DNA of 44,593 nucleotides, taken from positions 1-44,593 of the forward strand of contig LGRD01000021.1 in NCBI GenBank assembly GCA_001263235.1. The letters run 5' to 3'. Under the pieces are notes generated by a model that saw nothing but the letters and a program-made list of their open reading frames with translations, had not been told where the DNA came from and made no database searches. The DNA comes from Methylibium sp. NZG (GTDB taxonomy: Bacteria; Pseudomonadota; Gammaproteobacteria; Burkholderiales; Burkholderiaceae_C). The translations under genes and the position numbers were made by a program. Each line of letters begins with the position of its first letter. Positions within the stretch are counted from its first letter, which is position 1. This document shows positions 1 to 7,390 of this stretch, in pieces.

Positions 1-389
1 GACAACACGCCGACGCGGGCCTGCGGGCAAGTCGCCTGGGCCACCTCGTGCCCGAGCCGGCCTGTGCCTTGCTGGAAGCCCTTGCAGAGCCACAGCACGC
101 CCGGGCCGTCGGCCGGCACGTGAGCCAGCAACTCGCCGAGTGCGGCCATCGGAGTCGCGACGATCAACAGACCGTCCCGCGCATGCTCCATCGCCACCGC
201 CAGATCGGAAGACAGGTGCAGCGCAGGCGGTAGCGCCACCTCGCCGAGGTAGCGCCCATTGCGTCGCAACGAGCGCATCTGCGCGACCTGCGATGCGTCG
301 CGCGCCCACAGCCGAGTCGCATGCCGCGCCGACGCGCTGACTGCCAGCGCAGTGCCCCAGGCGCCGCCACCCAGCACGGTGAGGTTCAC
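1..389 (-). CDS. gpsA: Glycerol-3-phosphate dehydrogenase [NAD(P)+], 5' part only
   Basis: The gene reduces dihydroxyacetone phosphate to sn-glycerol-3-phosphate for phospholipid synthesis in the cytoplasm. About 129 N-terminal codons are present; the rest lies beyond the left edge. The translation opens with MNLTVLGGGAWGTALAVSAS, which carries the Rossmann dinucleotide-binding motif GGGAWG at residues 7-12, followed by the typical 'W.R' segment (LWARD). A later segment reads LLIVATPMAALGELL and then CKGFQQGTG, matching the family. The start is a GTG at 389: the frame above it runs back to the secB stop codon without an ATG. It lies 63 nt downstream of secB, the usual secB-gpsA arrangement, so co-transcription is likely. 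The call is firm from the N-terminus. Confidence 0.93.
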   Translation of the reverse strand, partial: MNLTVLGGGAWGTALAVSASARHATRLWARDASQVAQMRSLRRNGRYLGEVALPPALHLSSDLAVAMEHARDGLLIVATPMAALGELLAHVPADGPGVLWLCKGFQQGTGRLGHEVAQATCPQARVGVL

Positions 390-452
390 GGCGGCGTCGC
401 GCTCGCAGGGCCGCGGGGCCGGCTCGGGCTCAGACGGGGCTTTGGGTGAGGC

Positions 453-932
453 TCAATGCGAGCTGGTGATGATCGCCGGCCCGTTCGCTTGGTTCGGCTG
501 CGCGGCCTGCGCCTGCTGTGCCTCGAACATCGCCTGGAAGTTCACTTCCGACAACAGCACCGGCGGGAAGCCCGCGCGCGTGCACACGTCCGAGACGATC
601 GCGCGCAGGTACGGGTAGACGATGCCCGGGCAGGCGATGCCGATGATCGCCTGCAACTGCTCTTCGGGGATGTTGCGGATCTCGAAGATGCCGGCCTGTT
701 TGGCCTCGACGAGGAACAGCACCTTGTCGGCCAGCTTGGTGGTGACGGTGGCGGTGACAGTCACCTCGTACACGCCCTCGGCGATCGGCGCGGCGCCCAG
801 GCCGAGGTTGATGTCGACCTGCGGTTGCACCTGCTCGAGCAGAATTTGCGGCGAGTTGGGCTGTTCCAGCGACAGGTCCTTGAGGTAGACACGCTGGATC
901 TGAAACACGGGGTTCTGGTTGTCGTCGGCCAT
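453..932 (-). CDS. secB: Protein-export chaperone SecB
   Basis: Cytoplasmic tetrameric chaperone that holds preproteins unfolded and hands them to SecA. The 159-residue product begins [20 protein letters not shown] and has the conserved blocks [17 protein letters not shown] and [11 protein letters not shown] followed by the [11 protein letters not shown] stretch, as expected for a full-length SecB. The open frame extends 14 codons further upstream, but the ATG at 932 gives the usual family N-terminus. The tail is rich in Gln and Ala ([11 protein letters not shown]), as is common in beta relatives. It lies between grxC and gpsA, which is a conserved order. A GATAAT-like box on this strand (997-992) might give it its own promoter, but no good -35 is visible. 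Confidence 0.97.
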   Translation of the reverse strand: MADDNQNPVFQIQRVYLKDLSLEQPNSPQILLEQVQPQVDINLGLGAAPIAEGVYEVTVTATVTTKLADKVLFLVEAKQAGIFEIRNIPEEQLQAIIGIACPGIVYPYLRAIVSDVCTRAGFPPVLLSEVNFQAMFEAQQAQAAQPNQANGPAIITSSH

Positions 933-1009
933 GGCACTCTCGGATTGGAAGGGGGCGGTGCGGCGCTGGCGCACGCACCCGGGGGAGCCGGATTATCGCC
1001 GGGGGGTTT

Positions 1010-1025
1010 GGCGGGCGCGCCCGCC
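1010..1025. repeat. 16-bp perfect GC palindrome between grxC and secB
   Basis: GGCGGGCGCGCCCGCC reads the same on both strands and lies just after the grxC stop codon. It could form a short stem in the grxC-secB transcript, but no T-run follows it on the minus strand. It may be a processing or attenuation hairpin, or simply GC bias. Confidence 0.4.
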
Positions 1026-1030
1026 GTTCG

Positions 1031-1306
1031 TCAACCTGAAGCGGCGAGCAGCGGCATCAACTCGCCGCGCTGGTCGAGCGCCACCAGATCGTCGCAACCA
1101 CCCACATGCGTGCTGCCGATGAAGATCTGCGGCACCGTGCGGCGGCCGGTCAGGTGCACCATCGCGTCGCGCGCGGCCGGGTTCAGGTCGACGCGCACTT
1201 CGTCGATGGCCGTCACACCGCGCTGCGCGAGCAAGGCCTTGGCGCGCACGCAGTACGGGCATGTCTGCGTGGTGTACATCTTCACCGCTTGCATCGAAGT
1301 GCTCAT
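1031..1306 (-). CDS. grxC: Glutaredoxin 3 (GrxC)
   Basis: Small cytoplasmic thiol-disulfide oxidoreductase that uses glutathione. The thioredoxin-fold core reads VKMYTTQTCPYCVRAKALL with the dithiol active site CPYC at residues 16-19. It is followed by the cis-Pro glutathione-binding segment RRTVPQIFIG and by THVGGCDDL, all diagnostic of class I glutaredoxins. The product is 91 residues with the ATG at 1306. An ATG at 1294 (87 aa, MQAVKM..) is closer to the usual family length. A GTG at 1324 overlaps the rhodanese stop in-frame and is also possible. It follows the rhodanese gene by 14 nt, so the two are almost certainly co-transcribed; redox enzymes next to secB are common in Burkholderiales. 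Confidence 0.93.
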   Translation of the reverse strand: MSTSMQAVKMYTTQTCPYCVRAKALLAQRGVTAIDEVRVDLNPAARDAMVHLTGRRTVPQIFIGSTHVGGCDDLVALDQRGELMPLLAASG

Positions 1307-1320
1307 GAGACTGCTCACGA

Positions 1321-1734
1321 TCACGCCGCCGACTTTTCGAGCGGCAGGTTCGCTTCGCGCCAGGCCGCCAGGCCACCGGCGAGGGAGCGCACGTTCTCGA
1401 AGCCGAGCTTCTTCAGCACTGCCACCGCGCGGCCCGAGCGCGCGCCGTTGGCGCACAGCACCACCAGCGGCAAGGCCTTGTTCTTGGGCAACTCGCCGGT
1501 CGACTCCAGGCTGGCCAGCGGGATGCTCTTGGCACCGGCCGCATGGCCCTTGGCGAACTCGGTGGACTCGCTGACGTCGATCAACACTGCCTTCTCGCGG
1601 TTGATGAGCCGCACCGCTTCGGCAGCGTTGACTTTGGAGGAGCCGCCTGCGCCCTGGAGCATCGGCCACAGCAGCAGGCCGCCCGATGTGAACGCGGCGA
1701 GGAACAGGACCCAGTTGTCGACGAAGAATTTCAC
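1321..1734 (-). CDS. Membrane-anchored rhodanese-like sulfurtransferase
   Basis: A 137-residue protein with an N-terminal hydrophobic helix (about residues 8-28, WVLFLAAFTSGGLLLWPML) followed by one rhodanese domain. The active-site loop is LCANGARSGR with the candidate catalytic Cys at residue 94. LIDVSESTEFAKGH and LAGGLAAW are the standard flanking blocks. The single domain and anchor resemble the YibN family found beside grxC and secB in many proteobacteria. It probably handles sulfane sulfur or thiol redox near the inner membrane; the real substrate is not known from sequence. It is first in the rhodanese-grxC-secB-gpsA series and has a candidate promoter 33 nt upstream of its ATG. Confidence 0.88.
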   Translation of the reverse strand: MKFFVDNWVLFLAAFTSGGLLLWPMLQGAGGSSKVNAAEAVRLINREKAVLIDVSESTEFAKGHAAGAKSIPLASLESTGELPKNKALPLVVLCANGARSGRAVAVLKKLGFENVRSLAGGLAAWREANLPLEKSAA

Positions 1735-1766
1735 AGCAGCGGCCAGACGATGAATGAAGGAGTCGA

Positions 1767-1772
1767 ATTATA
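1767..1772 (-). promoter_or_regulatory. Candidate -10 box for the rhodanese-grxC-secB operon
   Basis: The minus strand reads a consensus TATAAT here, 32 nt before the rhodanese ATG. No convincing -35 hexamer is seen at 16-18 nt. It overlaps a TAGAAT box facing gpmA on the other strand. Confidence 0.5.
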
Positions 1773-1776
1773 GAAT
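1771..1776 (+). promoter_or_regulatory. Candidate -10 box for gpmA
   Basis: TAGAAT on the plus strand, 67 nt before the gpmA ATG, giving a predicted leader of about 60 nt. No clear -35 is visible. It shares bases with the TATAAT box of the opposite strand. Confidence 0.4.
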
Positions 1777-1843
1777 TCGGGCGCGTTTGCCCTGGTGTGG
1801 CGCGCCAACTCTCATCACAGCTTCGCCGCAAGCGGCCCCGACC

Positions 1844-2587
1844 ATGCACAAACTCGTTCTTGTCCGCCACGGCGAATCGACCTGGAACCTCGAAAACCGC
1901 TTCACCGGCTGGACCGATGTGGACCTCACACCCACCGGCGTGGCGCAGGCGCAAGAGGCCGGCCGGCTGCTCAAGGCCGCCGGCTTCGAGTTCGACCTGG
2001 CCTGCACCTCGGTGCTCAAGCGCGCCATCTGGACGCTGTGGCACACGCTCGACCAGATGGACCGCACCTGGGTGCCGGTGGTCAACTCGTGGCGCCTGAA
2101 CGAGCGCCACTACGGCGCGTTGCAGGGGCTGAACAAGGCCGAGACGGCCAAGAAGTACGGTGACGATCAGGTGCTGATCTGGCGCCGCAGCTACGACACG
2201 CCTCCGCCGGTGCTGGACGCCACCGACCCGCGCTGCGAGCGCAGCGACCCGCGCTACGTGAAGCTGAACCCGGCCGATGTGCCGTTGACTGAATGTCTGA
2301 AGGACACCGTCGCGCGCGTCATGCCGTTCTGGAACGAGACCGTCGCGCCGGCCGTGCGATCGGGCCAACGGCTGGTGATCGCCGCGCACGGCAACAGCAT
2401 CCGCGCGATCGTGAAGGTCCTCGACGGGATTTCTGACGAGGCGATCGTCAACCTGAACATCCCGAACGGCATCCCGCTGGTGTACGAACTCGATGCAAAC
2501 CTGAAGCCGATCCGCAGCTACTACCTGGGCGATGCGCAAGCTGCGGCCAAGGCGGCTGCGGCGGTAGCGGGCCAGGGTAAGGCGTAG
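1844..2587 (+). CDS. gpmA: 2,3-bisphosphoglycerate-dependent phosphoglycerate mutase
   Basis: Glycolytic and gluconeogenic enzyme that interconverts 3- and 2-phosphoglycerate through a phosphohistidine. The 247-residue product begins [15 protein letters not shown]; His9 of the RHGE motif is the phosphorylated residue. [18 protein letters not shown] and the second catalytic histidine in [12 protein letters not shown] are present. The length matches the dPGM family. The open frame runs 30 codons further upstream, but the ATG at 1844 gives the canonical N-terminus; no strong Shine-Dalgarno is seen. The C-terminus ends in an Ala-rich tail ([17 protein letters not shown]). It is monocistronic, divergent from the rhodanese operon and convergent with plsC. 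Confidence 0.97.
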   Translation: MHKLVLVRHGESTWNLENRFTGWTDVDLTPTGVAQAQEAGRLLKAAGFEFDLACTSVLKRAIWTLWHTLDQMDRTWVPVVNSWRLNERHYGALQGLNKAETAKKYGDDQVLIWRRSYDTPPPVLDATDPRCERSDPRYVKLNPADVPLTECLKDTVARVMPFWNETVAPAVRSGQRLVIAAHGNSIRAIVKVLDGISDEAIVNLNIPNGIPLVYELDANLKPIRSYYLGDAQAAAKAAAAVAGQGKA

Positions 2588-2624
2588 GCCGCACCCGCAG
2601 AAAGACAAGCTGCGCGGCGCGAGC

Positions 2625-3365
2625 TCAGGCCAGCGGAGATAGCAGCGCCGAGCCCACCTGCGCCTGCAACCGCTCGGCCAGCGCGCGCCGCTCCAGGTGG
2701 CGCGTGCCTTCGGGCAGCAGCATCTGCACGTGCGCCTTCAGGCCGTCGGCGCACACCACCCACCAGACCGATTGCGCCAGCGTGGTGTCGCCCACGTACG
2801 CTGCGGCAGGGCTGACGGCGTGCTGCCGGTCGCTGTAGCGCAGCGCAACCGGTTGCACCGGCACCTCGGTCGATATCGCGGCTTGCAGCAGGTTGGCGTG
2901 GAAGGGCAGCAGTGCGTGGCCGTCGGACGTCGTACCTTCCGGAAACACGGCCACGATTTCGCCGCCGCGCAGCGCCTCGGCCACTTGGTGCACCACGCGC
3001 AGCGCGTCGCGCTTGCGTTCGCGCTCTATGAACAACGTGCCGCCACACGCCACCATCCAGCCCATCAGCGGCCAGTGGCGCACGTCGGCCTTCGACACGA
3101 ATCGCGCCGGCTGCACCGCGTTGATGGCCAGGATGTCGAGCCACGACACATGGTTCGCAACCAGCAGCACCGGCCCGCTGCGCGCGCTGCCGCTGGTCTG
3201 CAACGCGATGCCCAGAACGCTGAGCATCTGCGCCGACCAGCGGCCGACGATGTGCATGCGCTGCGGCGCCTTGAGGAACGGGAACACCAGCGCGCAGATG
3301 GCCGCCCCGTAAAGCGCGTGCGCGACGACGCGCGCCAGGCGCCAGACCGCGCGCAGCGTCTTCAA
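2625..3365 (-). CDS. plsC: 1-acyl-sn-glycerol-3-phosphate acyltransferase (PlsC family)
   Basis: Membrane acyltransferase that converts lysophosphatidic acid to phosphatidic acid. The catalytic HX4D motif is NHVSWLD, followed by the acceptor-binding block FPEGTTSDG and then PVQPVALRY, the standard order of the family. A hydrophobic segment near the N-terminus (HALYGAAICALVFPFL) is the expected membrane anchor. The start is uncertain. A TTG at 3365 gives 246 aa with a typical N-terminus (LKTLRAVWRLARVV). The only in-frame ATG, at 3560, lies deep inside pyrC'. It is last in the algH-ruvX-pyr operon. Between pyrC' and this TTG is a 15-bp tandem repeat and a bridging open frame. Confidence 0.88.
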   Translation of the reverse strand: MKTLRAVWRLARVVAHALYGAAICALVFPFLKAPQRMHIVGRWSAQMLSVLGIALQTSGSARSGPVLLVANHVSWLDILAINAVQPARFVSKADVRHWPLMGWMVACGGTLFIERERKRDALRVVHQVAEALRGGEIVAVFPEGTTSDGHALLPFHANLLQAAISTEVPVQPVALRYSDRQHAVSPAAAYVGDTTLAQSVWWVVCADGLKAHVQMLLPEGTRHLERRALAERLQAQVGSALLSPLA

Positions 3366-3374
3366 GCGCGACGG

Positions 3375-3419
3375 CTCTTCACGTTCTGGTGCGTCACGTG
3401 CTGGCGTATCACGTGCTGG
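3375..3419. repeat. 15-bp tandem repeat, three copies, between pyrC' and plsC
   Basis: Three head-to-tail 15-mers at 3375-3389, 3390-3404 and 3405-3419 share the minus-strand core CCAGMACGTGA. They fill most of the 58-nt gap between the pyrC' stop and the likely plsC TTG and read as an open frame from one gene to the next. Confidence 0.8.
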
Positions 3420-3423
3420 CCTC

Positions 3424-4725
3424 TCAAGCGCGGGCGCGCTCGAACGCCACCACGCCGGCCACCAGCGTGGCCTGCACGCTGCCGGGCAATTCGTGGCCGG
3501 CAAACGGCGTGTGCTTGCCCTGGCTGCGCAACGCCTCGGGTTCGACCGTCCAGCGTGCATCGGCGTCGAACAGGCACAGATCGGCCACGCCGCCTTCGAC
3601 CAACTTACCCGCGCTGGCGCCCAGCGTGCCGAGCGCGGAACCGAGCACGCGCACCGGCCCGGCCGTCACCGTGGCGAGCGCGGCAGGCAGCGGCAGGCCG
3701 GCATCGGTTCCCCACTTCAGCGCCAGCGACAGCAGCAGCTCCAGGCCGGTCGCGCCGGGCTCGCTCTCGGCGAACGGCAGATTCTTCGCGTCGGCATCGA
3801 CCGGCGTGTGGTCGCTGACGAGCGCGTCGATCGTGCCGTCGGCCAACGCGGCGCGGATGGCGTCGCGGTCGCGTTGCTGGCGCAGCGGCGGTGTGAGCCG
3901 CATTGCGGCGTTGAAGTAGCCGATGTCCAGGTCGGTCAGGTGGAGCTGGTTCACGCTCACGTCACCGCTGACCGGCAGGCCCTCGGCCTTGGCGCGGCGC
4001 AGCAGTTCGATGCCAGCGGCGCTGCTCAGACGGCACAGGTGCACGCGCGCGCCGGTGTCGCGCACCAGCTCGAAGATCGTGTTCAACGCGATCGTCTCGG
4101 CGATCACCGGCACGCCAGAGAGGCCCATGCGCGTGGCCAGCGCCCCCTTGGCCGCCACGCCGTTGCCGAGGAACGCATCGTTCGGCAGCAGCCACACGGT
4201 GTAGCCGAAGGTTGCGGCGTACTGCAGCGCGCGGTGCAGCACCAGCGTGTCGCGCACCGCCACGTCGGCGTGCGAGAAGCCGACGCAGCCGGCCTCGGTC
4301 AGCTCGGCCATCTCGGTCAGCGCCTCGCCCTGCAGGCCGCGCGTGAGCGCGCCCAGCGGGTACAAATGCGCGAGGTTCAGGCTGCGGGCGCGGAACTTCA
4401 GCATCTCCACCAGGCCCGGCTCGTCGAGCACCGGGTCGGTGTCGGGCGGGCACACCAGCGAGGTCACGCCGCCGGCCACCGCGGCAGCCATTTCCGATTC
4501 GAGCATGCCCTCGTGCTCGTGACCAGGCTCGCGCAAGCGCACCGCCAGGTCGACAAGGCCCGGCGCCACGACCCAGCCTTTGGCGTCGATCGTGCGGTTC
4601 GGCGCGAAGTCGGCGTTGACGCGGCCGATCGACACAATGCGGCCGGCGGCGATTGCCACATCGCCCGGCTGATCGAGCTTCGTCGCCGGGTCGATCAGCC
4701 GGCCGTTCTTGATGAGAATCTTCAT
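3424..4725 (-). CDS. pyrC': Inactive dihydroorotase-like protein, partner of aspartate transcarbamoylase (PyrC')
   Basis: A 433-residue protein of the type I dihydroorotase fold. The metal-binding signature DxHxHLREPG is changed to DLAVRLREPG (residues 59-68), so both His ligands are lost (A61, R63). The later His sites read LLPNDAF (about 179-185) and HLCRLSS (229-235), again without the expected ligands. Only the Asp of SDHTPVD (D305) remains. In Pseudomonas such a pyrC' follows pyrB and its product is a structural subunit needed for ATCase assembly. By homology this copy should not hydrolyse dihydroorotate, and a true pyrC should exist elsewhere. It starts 12 nt after pyrB, within the pyrR-pyrB-pyrC' operon. 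The start ATG at 4725 gives the normal MKILIKNGRLIDP opening. Confidence 0.9.
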   Translation of the reverse strand: MKILIKNGRLIDPATKLDQPGDVAIAAGRIVSIGRVNADFAPNRTIDAKGWVVAPGLVDLAVRLREPGHEHEGMLESEMAAAVAGGVTSLVCPPDTDPVLDEPGLVEMLKFRARSLNLAHLYPLGALTRGLQGEALTEMAELTEAGCVGFSHADVAVRDTLVLHRALQYAATFGYTVWLLPNDAFLGNGVAAKGALATRMGLSGVPVIAETIALNTIFELVRDTGARVHLCRLSSAAGIELLRRAKAEGLPVSGDVSVNQLHLTDLDIGYFNAAMRLTPPLRQQRDRDAIRAALADGTIDALVSDHTPVDADAKNLPFAESEPGATGLELLLSLALKWGTDAGLPLPAALATVTAGPVRVLGSALGTLGASAGKLVEGGVADLCLFDADARWTVEPEALRSQGKHTPFAGHELPGSVQATLVAGVVAFERARA

Positions 4726-4737
4726 CGTCGCCGAGCC

Positions 4738-5700
4738 TCAGGCGTTGTTGCCCGCGATGATCGACATCACCGCCATGCGCACCGCAATGCCGAAGGTCAC
4801 CTGCGGCAGGATCACGCTCTGGCGGCCGTCGGCCACGGTCGAGTGGATCTCGACGCCGCGGTTGATCGGCCCCGGGTGCATCACGATCGCATCCGGCTTG
4901 GCGAGTGCCAGCTTTTCCGGCGTCAAGCCGTAGGTCTTGGAGAACTCGCTCGCACTCGGCAGCATCGCACCGCTCATGCGCTCGTTCTGCAGCCGCAGCA
5001 TGATGATCACGTCGGCGCCGCGGATGCCTTCGTCCATGTCGTGGCAAACGCGCACGCCCATCTCGCGCAGGTCGCCGGGCACGAGCGTCTTGGGGCCTAC
5101 GGCGCGGATCTCGGGCACGCCGAGCGTGGTCAGCGCATGGATGTCGGAGCGCGCGACACGCGAGTGCACGATGTCGCCGACGATGGCCACGGTGAGTTCG
5201 TGGAAGTCTTTCTTGAAGTGCCGGATCGTGTACATGTCCAGCAGCCCCTGCGTCGGGTGCGCGTGGCGGCCGTCGCCGGCATTCACCACATGCACGTGCG
5301 GCGCGCAATGCTGGGCGATCAGGTACGGCGCGCCGCTCTCGGAGTGCCGCACGACGAACATGTCGGCATGCATCGCCGACAGGTTGGCGATCGTGTCGAG
5401 CAGGCTCTCGCCCTTGGCGGTGCTGGAGCGCGCGATGTCGAGGTTGATCACGTCGGCGCTCAGGCGCTTGGCAGCGATCTCGAACGTGGTGCGCGTGCGC
5501 GTGCTGTTTTCGAAGAACAGATTGAACACGCTCTTGCCCCGCAGCAGCGGCACCTTCTTGACCTCGCGGTCGTTGACCGACAGGAAGGTGCCCGCGGTGT
5601 CGAGGATGTGCTGCAGCACGGCGCGCGGCAGGCCCTCGATGGAGAGCAGGTGGATCAGCTCGCCGTGGCGGTTGAGCTGGGGGTTGTGGCGCAGTGGCAT
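4738..5700 (-). CDS. pyrB: Aspartate carbamoyltransferase catalytic subunit
   Basis: Catalyses the committed step of pyrimidine synthesis, carbamoyl phosphate plus aspartate to carbamoyl aspartate. With the ATG at 5700 the product is 320 aa. The carbamoyl-phosphate site [12 protein letters not shown] (STRTR at 66-70), HPTQGLLD (148-155) and [11 protein letters not shown] are all intact. A TTG at 5709 is an in-frame alternative start. The gene lies between pyrR and the inactive pyrC', as in Pseudomonas, where the ATCase is a PyrB-PyrC' dodecamer. No pyrI-like regulatory subunit is present. Nothing suggests damage. Confidence 0.96.
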   Translation of the reverse strand: MPLRHNPQLNRHGELIHLLSIEGLPRAVLQHILDTAGTFLSVNDREVKKVPLLRGKSVFNLFFENSTRTRTTFEIAAKRLSADVINLDIARSSTAKGESLLDTIANLSAMHADMFVVRHSESGAPYLIAQHCAPHVHVVNAGDGRHAHPTQGLLDMYTIRHFKKDFHELTVAIVGDIVHSRVARSDIHALTTLGVPEIRAVGPKTLVPGDLREMGVRVCHDMDEGIRGADVIIMLRLQNERMSGAMLPSASEFSKTYGLTPEKLALAKPDAIVMHPGPINRGVEIHSTVADGRQSVILPQVTFGIAVRMAVMSIIAGNNA

Positions 5701-5718
5701 CGTCGTCAATGGATCGGG

Positions 5719-6218
<500 letters not shown>

Positions 6219-6222
<4 letters not shown>

Positions 6223-6638
6223 TCGAGCGATCCGAGAAACTGTTCGAGGATGATCGCCGCCGAGGCAGCGTCCACGTCAGCCGCGCCCAGTGCGTGTGCT
6301 TCGGTGGTGCTGTAGCGCTCGTCCACTTGGTGCACGGGCAGGCGAAAGCGGCCGTGCAACTGGTTGGCGAATCGGCGCGCGCGGCGCGTGTTGTCGTGCT
6401 CGGCGCCGTCGGGGTGGAAGGGCACGCCGACCACCAGCGCGTCCGGTTGCCATTCGGTGATCAGCTTGCCGATGGCGGCAAAACGCTCATCGCCTTCTGC
6501 GGCCACGGTGGTGAGCGGCTGCCCGTTTCGAGTCAACGAGTTTCCTGTGGCGACGCCGATTCGTCGGGTGCCGAAATCGAAAGCCAGATACGAGTGCGGG
6601 GAGGCCACTTGGAGAGCTGCGGTTGGCGACGAATTCAT
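6219..6638 (-). CDS. ruvX: RuvX/YqgF-type Holliday junction resolvase-like nuclease
   Basis: A 139-residue RNase H-fold protein. The conserved [16 protein letters not shown] block carries the first catalytic Asp. [10 protein letters not shown] and [12 protein letters not shown] follow, with a final Asp in [15 protein letters not shown]. The family is implicated in pre-16S rRNA processing and in Holliday junction resolution. The ATG at 6638 is preceded by a good Shine-Dalgarno (GGAGG, 7 nt). The ATG also overlaps, as ATGA, the stop of a 45-codon frame that bridges back to algH. It overlaps pyrR by 4 nt at its 3' end. The algH-ruvX-pyrR-pyrB order is conserved in beta- and gammaproteobacteria. 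Confidence 0.95.
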
Positions 6639-6772
6639 GCGGCGCCCTCCGGACGGTCCCGGTCCGCAAAGGTTAGAGAGGACGGGCGCATGCACGCATT
6701 TCGCTGGTCGATCCCCCCGGGCCACGAAGGGGCCCGTTCCGGTCCCGCGGGGCCCCTCGCCCTTCGCTTCAT
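6635..6772 (-). CDS. Bridging small open frame between algH and ruvX (45 codons)
   Basis: This frame starts with an ATG that overlaps the algH stop as ATGA and ends with a TGA that overlaps the ruvX ATG, again as ATGA, so it tiles the whole 130-nt gap. It begins [15 protein letters not shown] and ends DRDRPEGAA; it has no recognisable domain and is Arg/Pro/Gly-rich, as expected of GC-rich non-coding DNA read as protein. The ruvX Shine-Dalgarno lies in its last codons. It may function only to carry ribosomes from algH to ruvX rather than to make a useful peptide. Whether it is translated is not known. Confidence 0.4.
   Translation of the reverse strand: MKRRARGPAGPERAPSWPGGIDQRNACMRPSSLTFADRDRPEGAA
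6725..6766. repeat. GC-rich hairpin in the algH-ruvX gap
   Basis: GGGGCCC (6729-6735) pairs with GGGCCCC (6750-6756), and outside it CGAAGG (6725-6730) can pair with CCTTCG (6761-6766). There is no T-run, so it is more likely an intra-operon processing or REP-like element than a terminator. Confidence 0.5.
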
Positions 6773-7356
6773 GCGTGCCCAGCCGCCTGGCTCAGCATGC
6801 CGGCCGAGATGCCCAGCAGCGACAGCGCCTTGTCGTAGCGCTGCTCCACCGGCGTGTCGAAGATGATGCCCGGCTCGGCGTTGACGTTGATCCAGCCGTT
6901 GCGGCTCATCTCGTCCTCCAACTGCCCAGCGCCCCAGCCGCTGTAGCCCAGCGTGACGAGGATCTTCTTCGGCCCGGCGCCGTGCGACAGCGCCTCCAGC
7001 ACGTCCTTGCTGGTCGTCATCTCCAGCCCGCCGGGAATTTGCAGCGACGAGTTGTAGTGCCCGCCGTCGCCGCTTTCGCCACCCAGTCGTTCGTGCAGCA
7101 CGAAGCCGCGCTCGGTCTGCACCGGGCCGCCGAAGTAGACGGGTGCTTCGGCCAGGTCTTCGCGGTCGAGCGAGAGCTCGACCTTCTCGAACAGGTTCTT
7201 CAGCTTGATGTCGATCGGCTTGTTGATGACCAAGCCGAGCGCACCTTTTTCGTTGTGCTCGCACAGGTACACCACCGTGCCGGCAAACGTGCCGTCGCCC
7301 ATGCCGGGCATGGCGATCAGGAACTGGTTGGTGAAGTTGATGGGCTCGGCCGGCAT
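6769..7356 (-). CDS. algH: UPF0301 / AlgH family protein (YqgE)
   Basis: A 195-residue protein beginning [20 protein letters not shown], with [36 protein letters not shown] and [14 protein letters not shown], the conserved blocks of the AlgH/YqgE family. The name comes from alginate regulation in Pseudomonas, but the biochemical role is unsettled. Here it heads the ruvX-pyrR-pyrB-pyrC'-plsC operon. No Shine-Dalgarno precedes the ATG. A TAAAAT box ends exactly 6 nt upstream of it, suggesting a leaderless mRNA. The gene is divergent from phrB with only 34 nt between the two start codons. Confidence 0.93.
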   Translation of the reverse strand: MPAEPINFTNQFLIAMPGMGDGTFAGTVVYLCEHNEKGALGLVINKPIDIKLKNLFEKVELSLDREDLAEAPVYFGGPVQTERGFVLHERLGGESGDGGHYNSSLQIPGGLEMTTSKDVLEALSHGAGPKKILVTLGYSGWGAGQLEDEMSRNGWINVNAEPGIIFDTPVEQRYDKALSLLGISAGMLSQAAGHA

Positions 7357-7362
7357 GGCGCC

Positions 7363-7368
7363 ATTTTA
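7363..7368 (-). promoter_or_regulatory. TAAAAT -10 candidate, 6 nt before the algH ATG
   Basis: The minus strand reads TAAAAT-GGCGCC-ATG. A transcription start 6-7 nt after the box would fall on the A of the start codon. No SD is present; a -35 is not evident. Confidence 0.45.
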
Positions 7369-7390
7369 TTCCTGAGGCAGACTCTGGCCG

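Noticed and set aside
1307-2608. Upstream extension of the grxC frame to 525 codons
   Set aside because: It runs through the rhodanese and gpmA genes in another frame; no homology before the glutaredoxin domain.
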